DNA of 10,736 nt from Candidatus Hecatellales archaeon ex4484_218 (GTDB taxonomy: Archaea > Thermoproteota > Bathyarchaeia > Hecatellales > Hecatellaceae), in the NCBI GenBank assembly GCA_002254975.1, contig NJEB01000051.1:1-10736 (forward strand), written 5' to 3'. The number at the start of each line of letters is the position of its first letter. Position 1 is the stretch's first letter. The translations under genes and the position numbers were made by a program. The notes under the pieces were generated by a model, which did not search any database, was not told where the DNA came from, and saw nothing but the letters and a program-made list of their open reading frames with translations. This document shows, piece by piece, positions 6,802-10,736 of this stretch.

Positions 6802-8085
6802 CTAGGTTATTACCCAAAAACATAAGGTTAAAAAGTAACAAACCACAAGTGAAATTAGAGTAAAGGGTACAGTAAGCTTAAAAAATTCAGTTGTGGAAAT
6901 TTTGCAACCTTCTTTTTCGCAAATGTTAAGTGCTACAAGCAAGGCCGGAGCACCAACCATCGTAAAATTGCTTCCAAGAGTTCCTGCTAAAACAAGAGCC
7001 CACCAAAACGGAAAGGGATTTAAACCATGAAGCAAACTCATAGTTTTTATTGCATGAAGCATCAGCAAAATGTATGCATCATGCTCTATAAAAGCAACTA
7101 AAAATGCTGAAATCCAGTAAATGGTTGAAATACCAACAAAAACATCTGTTAAAACATAACCTACCAAATAATCAGCCAACATTCTGATTATTCCAACCTT
7201 GTTTAATCCCCCAACTAAAACAAAAAGAAAACAATAAAAAAATACAGCTCTCCAATCAATTTCACCTAAAACTTTATCAAAACCACGTCTTAAAACAACA
7301 GCCAAAAAAACAGCACCTGAAAGCCCAATTAAACCAAAAGGTAAACCAATAATGTCTCTAGCTGCAAGTAAAATAACGGTTCCAACAAAAACTAGACAGG
7401 TTATAGTTGCAAAACGTTTATCTTTAACAAATTTTTCTTCCTCCAAAAAATTTTTGGTTTGGTTAAGATTGTTAAATTTTCTTTTAAAATAAAACCAGAA
7501 AACTATTAAAACACCTACAGTTGTAAGCATTAAAATTGGGAAAGCTGCAGGTCTACCTTCAGATATAAAAAAATCTAAGAAACCTATTCCAGAGATACTT
7601 GCAAGCATCATTGGGGGTAGGTCTCCAATAAGTAAGGCTGTTCCTTCAAGATTTGCCATTAAAGCTGTAAAAAGAATGAAAATTTTAGGGTTAATCTTCA
7701 TCTTGTTGCAAGCATATATGATTATGGGTGCAAACATTAAAACAACAACAACATTATCCACAAACATTGAAATTATTGCTGCTACAAAAGAAATTAAGAT
7801 AACAAAGGTTACAGGATTTCCACCAGATTTTTTTAGGGTTTTAGCAGCTATAAGTTCAGGAACACCTGTTTTACTGAAATATCCAGCAATCAACCATATA
7901 CCTATAAGTAAACCAATAATGTTCCAATCAACAAACTTTACAATTTCATTTGGACTAATAACTCCAAATAAAACCATAAGAATAACACCTAACATAGCTG
8001 CAAGAGACCTATCAATAAGGTTAAGTAGAATAATTACAATCGTTAAAAGAAATATGGCAACAGCTATAATTTGAAGAAACACCAT
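6802..8085 (-). CDS. ArsB/NhaD-superfamily membrane transporter
   Basis: This is a polytopic protein of about 427 residues with ten or more hydrophobic segments. ATG-8085 is preferred over a TTG at 8097; neither has a strong ribosome-binding site. Family marks of the ion transporter superfamily are present: DWNIIGLLIGIWLIAGYF, FVDNVVVVLMFAPIIIY (first re-entrant hairpin region), EIDWRAVFFYCFLFVLVGGL, and GTLGSNFTMVGAPALLVAL (counterpart of G-x-LGGN-x-T-x-x-GAxAN). The second-half hairpin reads FIEHDAYILLML where many relatives have a VDN motif. It lies in the cytoplasmic membrane. The gene follows mmdB by about 60 bases on the same strand and may be co-transcribed. Candidate roles are Na+/H+ exchange, which would recycle pumped Na+, or organic anion uptake/export. 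Substrate cannot be read from the sequence, and an arsenite role is not suggested by context. Confidence 0.8.
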   Translation of the reverse strand: MVFLQIIAVAIFLLTIVIILLNLIDRSLAAMLGVILMVLFGVISPNEIVKFVDWNIIGLLIGIWLIAGYFSKTGVPELIAAKTLKKSGGNPVTFVILISFVAAIISMFVDNVVVVLMFAPIIIYACNKMKINPKIFILFTALMANLEGTALLIGDLPPMMLASISGIGFLDFFISEGRPAAFPILMLTTVGVLIVFWFYFKRKFNNLNQTKNFLEEEKFVKDKRFATITCLVFVGTVILLAARDIIGLPFGLIGLSGAVFLAVVLRRGFDKVLGEIDWRAVFFYCFLFVLVGGLNKVGIIRMLADYLVGYVLTDVFVGISTIYWISAFLVAFIEHDAYILLMLHAIKTMSLLHGLNPFPFWWALVLAGTLGSNFTMVGAPALLVALNICEKEGCKISTTEFFKLTVPFTLISLVVCYFLTLCFWVIT

Positions 8086-8148
8086 TCCATCTACCAACCA
8101 ACTTAAAGATTTTATCTTAAATGAAGGTAAAAAATTTCTCCTTAAACT

Positions 8149-9363
8149 TTACATAAGAATAGAAGTTACAGTTATGTAAAATGCACATAGGATGGCTGTT
8201 GTTATTACACCTGCAACACATGGACCCATAGCGTAAGGTAAAATCATTGCTTCAGGGTTTACTTCTTTAGCACATTTTTGAGCAATTTTTGCAGTTGTAG
8301 GAACACATGAAACCCCAGCTAAACCAAGTAAAGGATTAACACGACCCTTACTAAGTTTACATGCTATTACACCACCCAAAATTCCGCCTAAACCTGAAAA
8401 AATTAAGGCTAAAAGTCCAAGAATGATGATTAGAAAAACACGTGGGTCAAGAACAATTTCAGCACTTAACAGAACTCCAAGAACAAAACCTAAAAACATT
8501 GTTGAACCACTCAATAAAATATCTGCAAATTCTCTATATCTTGGAATGTTTGCTTCTTTTATTGCAACACCAAAAAAGAAACATGCAAAAAGAGGAGCTG
8601 CAACTGGAAAAAGTAAACATAAAATTGTTCCAACAACAACAGCAAAAGCAAATTTTTCACGTGGAGAAACTCTAGGAATTTCTGAAGATTTCATGGGAAT
8701 TGCTCTCATATCTTTGGGAATTAAAATTTTAGCCATGTAAGGATAAATTGCATAAATTATGCTAAGATAGAGATAAGCAACTAACGTTATCACAACAAAT
8801 AAATGTTTCGCAAGCATGATGGATGTAAATAAAACCATAGGCCCATCTGCTCCACCAATGATGGCTATGGATGCTGCTTCCTTAAAATCAAAACCTAAAG
8901 CTACAGCTATAGGGAAAACTAGTAAGGTTCCAAGTTCAGCTGGAATAGCAAGCAGAATGCTTAACATGGGTCTAGCTATAAAAAAATCTAGGTCTGTTAA
9001 TGCACCTATACCCAAAAATATTAAACATGCGATAAGTCCATTTGTGAAAGTTAAAGTGTAAACTGGTTGAAGAAAATATATCTGCAATGCATCAACAACA
9101 TCAGATGGTTGTTCAACCAATGGATTGGTAAACAGGTTTCCAATTTTACCACCTGGCATTATCAGGATTCCGGCATTAACAAACGTCATACCTAAACCCA
9201 TAGGTATCATAAGAATAGGTTCAAGTTTCCCCTTATAGCCCAAGTAAACCAGTAAACAACCCAAAAATATTAAAAAAATTCTTGTAATAGCAATTTCAGG
9301 ACTAACCTTAAAAAAGGCAGTTAGTCCTTGAAAGATGTCCCATATAGATACTGTTTCATTCAC
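8149..9363 (-). CDS. mmdB: Na+-pumping carboxyltransferase/decarboxylase beta subunit (MmdB/OadB/GcdB family)
   Basis: This 404-residue integral membrane protein decarboxylates carboxybiotin and couples that to Na+ movement. The GTG start is used because the ATG five bases upstream is out of frame and belongs to the preceding small gene; AAGGAGG lies nine bases before the GTG. Aligning to Klebsiella OadB by spacing, Asp203 corresponds to Asp173 in IIGGADGP, Tyr229 to Tyr199, Asn373 to Asn343, Gly377 to Gly347 and Ser382 to Ser352 in NPLLGLAGVSCVPTTAK. The Arg389 counterpart is Lys359. The C-terminal MHAMGPNVAGVI of relatives reads PYAMGPCVAGVI. It is flanked by a biotin carrier and two one-helix subunits but no alpha subunit, which must come from the neighbouring cluster or elsewhere. 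The direction of Na+ flux depends on conditions and is not shown by sequence. Confidence 0.93.
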   Translation of the reverse strand: MNETVSIWDIFQGLTAFFKVSPEIAITRIFLIFLGCLLVYLGYKGKLEPILMIPMGLGMTFVNAGILIMPGGKIGNLFTNPLVEQPSDVVDALQIYFLQPVYTLTFTNGLIACLIFLGIGALTDLDFFIARPMLSILLAIPAELGTLLVFPIAVALGFDFKEAASIAIIGGADGPMVLFTSIMLAKHLFVVITLVAYLYLSIIYAIYPYMAKILIPKDMRAIPMKSSEIPRVSPREKFAFAVVVGTILCLLFPVAAPLFACFFFGVAIKEANIPRYREFADILLSGSTMFLGFVLGVLLSAEIVLDPRVFLIIILGLLALIFSGLGGILGGVIACKLSKGRVNPLLGLAGVSCVPTTAKIAQKCAKEVNPEAMILPYAMGPCVAGVITTAILCAFYITVTSILM

Positions 9364-9508
9364 TCATTGTTTCCTCCTTAACCTTAGATTTGCCTTTAAC
9401 AATGATAAAACGAAGCAAAATTACAATACCAACAATAAATAAAGAAACAACAGCTAAAACTCCATAAGCTAAAAAAATAACTTTAAAAGCTTCAGCTAAA
9501 CCTACCAC
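9356..9508 (-). CDS. Tiny OadG-like single-helix membrane subunit (50 aa)
   Basis: This short frame starts at GTG-9508, inside the last two Trp codons of the delta-like gene, and ends at TGA 9356-9358, eight bases into mmdB. It encodes AEAFKVIFLAYGVLAVVSLF followed by IVGIVILLRFIIV, then a charged KGKSKVKEETMSE tail. That is one long hydrophobic helix with a Lys/Arg-rich cytoplasmic side, the same layout as the N-terminal part of OadG/gamma subunits (small residue-rich start, 'LxYGVxxV' in the helix). The region is otherwise unexplained, and both ends overlap neighbours, as expected for translationally coupled subunits. A ribosome-binding site is weak, consistent with coupling. It probably anchors or bridges the beta subunit. 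Its small size means it is easily missed; the assignment is by architecture and position. Confidence 0.7.
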   Translation of the reverse strand: MVGLAEAFKVIFLAYGVLAVVSLFIVGIVILLRFIIVKGKSKVKEETMSE

Positions 9509-9861
9509 CAAAACTTCTCACCTTCTTTTAAAGGTTTTCCACCCATAAGCTCAAGTCTACCCATCAAATTCCAAAGATTTAAAGAAACTTTTTCTTTCTC
9601 AAAATGGATTGGTAAAACTTTTCTTGAAACTTTTTCAGCTGATAGATAGGCTGCAACAGCAGCAGCAATAACAACATCATCTTCTTTTGAGGGTTTAGGT
9701 TCAACAAAAAATTTTAAGCCTTCTTCTACTTTAGTTGGAGAAGGCAAAGAAGTTAAGGGAAACTTTTTTCTTCTTCCATAAATCAGCCGAAGAATAATAA
9801 TCAAAATTATCATGATTAAAAGAATGCTGTAGATGGTTAGAATCATTTCATCTAGGAACAT
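9502..9861 (-). CDS. Delta/gamma-like membrane-anchored subunit of the Na+-pumping complex (OadG/MmdD-like)
   Basis: This is a 119-residue protein. Residues about 6-28 (MILTIYSILLIMIILIIILR) form one transmembrane helix, followed by a basic stop (YGRRKKF), a Pro-rich linker and a cytoplasmic tail. The tail has KEDDVVIAAAVAAYLS (59-74), the same helix as the 'ELVAVITAAVAA' segment of MmdD/GcdD-type subunits, and then SLNLWNLMGRLELMGG (93-108), matching their 'W-x-LxGRxExM' end. Such subunits tether the carboxyltransferase to the beta subunit. ATG-9861 has GGGTG six bases upstream and follows the BCCP2 stop by 17 bases; the 3' end overlaps the tiny OadG-like gene by seven bases. The division of gamma and delta roles between this and the 50-residue protein is inferred. 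Confidence 0.8.
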   Translation of the reverse strand: MFLDEMILTIYSILLIMIILIIILRLIYGRRKKFPLTSLPSPTKVEEGLKFFVEPKPSKEDDVVIAAAVAAYLSAEKVSRKVLPIHFEKEKVSLNLWNLMGRLELMGGKPLKEGEKFWW

Positions 9862-9878
9862 TTAAACACCCACTATTT

Positions 9879-10253
9879 TTATTCAATAACCATTAATGGG
9901 TCTCCAGTATTTACACTTGAACCAACTGAAACTTTGATTTCTTTAACCACACCAGATTTAGGTGCAAGAATTTCATTTTCCATTTTCATAGAATCTAAAA
10001 CAATTAAACAATCACCACGTTTAATGTTATCTCCAACCTTAACCTTAACAGAAAGAACTTTACCAGGTAAAGGAGAAGTTACAACACCTTTATCCAAAGG
10101 TTTTTTTTCAGATGGTTTTTCAATTTTGGGGATTGGGGTTGTTGAGGTTGAAACTTTAACAGAAGATTTTTCACTTTCACCAATTTCAACAACCTCAACA
10201 TCGTAACTTCTTCCATTGATAGTTATCCTAAACCTTCTAACTTTTCCAGACAT
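9879..10253 (-). CDS. Biotin carboxyl carrier protein (BCCP2)
   Basis: This is a 124-residue carrier starting at ATG-10253; a TTG directly before it is in frame but unnecessary, and GAGGGA lies seven bases upstream of the pair. It begins with one strand pair (RRFRITINGRSYDVEVVEI), has a Ser/Thr/Pro/Lys-rich hinge (about 30-56) and ends with a biotinyl domain. The biotinylation motif is DSMKMENEI, with Lys90 lying 34 residues from the C-terminus. BCCP1 instead has EAMKMEN and a Pro-rich hinge, so the two carriers are distinct rather than recent copies. BCCP2 opens the cluster that contains the membrane Na+-pump subunits, so it probably shuttles carboxyl groups to MmdB, although cross-use with the carboxyltransferases of the left cluster is likely. 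Confidence 0.92.
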   Translation of the reverse strand: MSGKVRRFRITINGRSYDVEVVEIGESEKSSVKVSTSTTPIPKIEKPSEKKPLDKGVVTSPLPGKVLSVKVKVGDNIKRGDCLIVLDSMKMENEILAPKSGVVKEIKVSVGSSVNTGDPLMVIE

Positions 10254-10305
10254 CAACAGTCCCTCTAAACATCAAATTGAAAATTAATTTTGTAGTATAT
10301 CTTGA

Positions 10306-10313
10306 TTATATAA
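10306..10313 (-). promoter_or_regulatory. TATA box of the BCCP2-mmdB operon, possibly bidirectional
   Basis: TTATATAA is a perfect palindrome in the 126-base gap between divergent genes. On the minus strand it predicts a start near 10280-10285, about 30 bases ahead of the BCCP2 ATG. Because it is symmetrical it could also serve the plus-strand gene, with a start near 10335 and a leader of about 45 bases. An alternative plus-strand A/T box, CATAAATAAAT, lies at 10353-10363. Confidence 0.55.
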
Positions 10314-10382
10314 GAGTTTATTTTTAACCAAACAATAACTTGTAAAATTGTACCATAAATAAATTAGGTTTGGGAGAGAAAC

Positions 10383-10736
10383 ATGGAAAATTTAATCAAA
10401 TTGATAAAAAAACTCCCCCCTGAAAATAAAAAATTGTTTAGAAGAATTTTTAGAGTTAAAGAAGTAACAGGAAAACTTGTTATACCTAAATCTTTACAAA
10501 ACTATGTTAAAACTAGTTTTGGGGGATTACAACAAGTTGAAAAACAAAAAATTGTAAAGATAATCAACATTGTTACTGGAGAAAGCTCAATTTTTAATGA
10601 GATAAGAGGGTTAAGAAAAATTGAAGCAAAAAGTGAGGTGGGTTTACCTAAAGATGAAATAGTTGAAAGGAAGGAAGAATGTTTTTTCTGTAATCCGTTA
10701 GATAAAACACCTGAAGATATTTTTGGTAGGGTTAAA
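10383..10736 (+). CDS. Unidentified protein with a Cys-x2-Cys site, N-terminal part (3' end outside window)
   Basis: ATG-10383 follows GGGAGAG by four to five bases and opens 118 codons that run off the window. The first 100 residues are helical, Lys-rich and hydrophilic (ENLIKLIKKLPPENKKLFRR). Then comes VERKEECFFCNPLDKTPEDIFGRVK. A CxxC followed by a Pro-Glu-Asp stretch and FGRV resembles the N-terminal zinc region of galactose-1-phosphate uridylyltransferase/HIT-type proteins, but this is a weak resemblance and I do not name the family. It is transcribed away from the Na+-pump operon, shares its intergenic region and has no evident functional link to it. No membrane segment or signal peptide is visible in the part present. 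Confidence 0.65.
   Translation, partial: MENLIKLIKKLPPENKKLFRRIFRVKEVTGKLVIPKSLQNYVKTSFGGLQQVEKQKIVKIINIVTGESSIFNEIRGLRKIEAKSEVGLPKDEIVERKEECFFCNPLDKTPEDIFGRVK

Noticed and set aside
6802..8085. Arsenite efflux pump (ArsB)
   Set aside because: Only superfamily motifs are present, no ars regulator or reductase is nearby, and the neighbours point to Na+ or organic acid metabolism.
7676..8740. Plus-strand open frames opposite the transporter and mmdB genes
   Set aside because: They are the antisense of transmembrane coding sequence, with composition set by the real genes on the minus strand.
9356..9367. ATG at 9365-9367 as a start for mmdB, just after GGAGG
   Set aside because: It is out of the mmdB frame and reaches a TGA after two more codons; it is an internal codon of the tiny OadG-like gene.
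2760..10253. The two biotin carriers as a recent gene duplication
   Set aside because: They differ in biotinylation motif (EAMKMEN and DSMKMEN), hinge type and N-terminal layout, so they are distinct lineages or an old duplication.
1..10736. CRISPR arrays, tRNA or rRNA genes, IS elements
   Set aside because: No regularly spaced repeats, cloverleaf-like segments, rRNA signatures, transposase or terminal inverted repeats were seen.

Overview
The window is AT-rich and looks archaeal. It has strong archaeal TATA boxes (AAATATATAA and TTATATAA) placed a promoter-length upstream of two gene clusters, purine-rich GGTGA/GGAGG ribosome-binding sites, frequent TTG and GTG starts, a TldD/TldE pair, and T-run rather than hairpin gene ends. 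The exact lineage cannot be fixed from sequence alone; a TACK-type archaeon such as Bathyarchaeia is my low-confidence guess.

Layout. Positions 1-1488 (+) hold the 3' end of tldD and a complete tldE. Positions 1545-2162 (+) encode an unrecognised Cys/His-containing protein. From 2183 to 10253 everything lies on the minus strand, in two adjacent co-directional clusters. The right-hand cluster, transcribed first in map order, starts at a TATA box near 10306-10313. It encodes a biotin carrier (BCCP2), a one-helix delta-like subunit, a 50-residue one-helix OadG-like subunit, the Na+-pumping beta subunit (MmdB/OadB/GcdB family) and an ArsB/NhaD-superfamily transporter. The left-hand cluster starts at a TATA box at 6739-6748. 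It encodes an acyl-CoA carboxyltransferase (MmdA/PccB family, with a frameshift near its 3' end), a soluble coiled-coil protein with OadG-like end motifs, a pyruvate/oxaloacetate carboxyltransferase (PycB/OadA family), a second biotin carrier (BCCP1), a small zinc-ribbon protein and a small unrecognised protein. The window ends with the first 118 codons of a divergent plus-strand gene.

How it fits together. The left cluster has the same three parts as the classical methylmalonyl-CoA:pyruvate transcarboxylase: a CoA-ester carboxyltransferase, a keto-acid carboxyltransferase and a free biotinyl carrier. The right cluster supplies a second biotinyl carrier and the membrane part of a biotin-dependent Na+ pump, but no carboxyltransferase of its own. 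No biotin carboxylase (AccC/PycA) gene is present. My reading, which is inference, is a modular carboxyl-transfer system. Carboxyl groups could pass between a CoA ester and pyruvate/oxaloacetate, and either substrate could feed (or be driven by) one shared Na+ pump. The co-directional transporter may handle Na+/H+ or the organic acids involved.

Points deserving attention are the frameshift plus missing segment in the acyl-CoA carboxyltransferase, the tiny overlapping OadG-like gene, the soluble coiled-coil OadG-like partner, and a Lys where characterised Na+ pumps have a conserved Arg. No rRNA, tRNA, CRISPR, IS element or gene-free stretch above 300 bases was seen.
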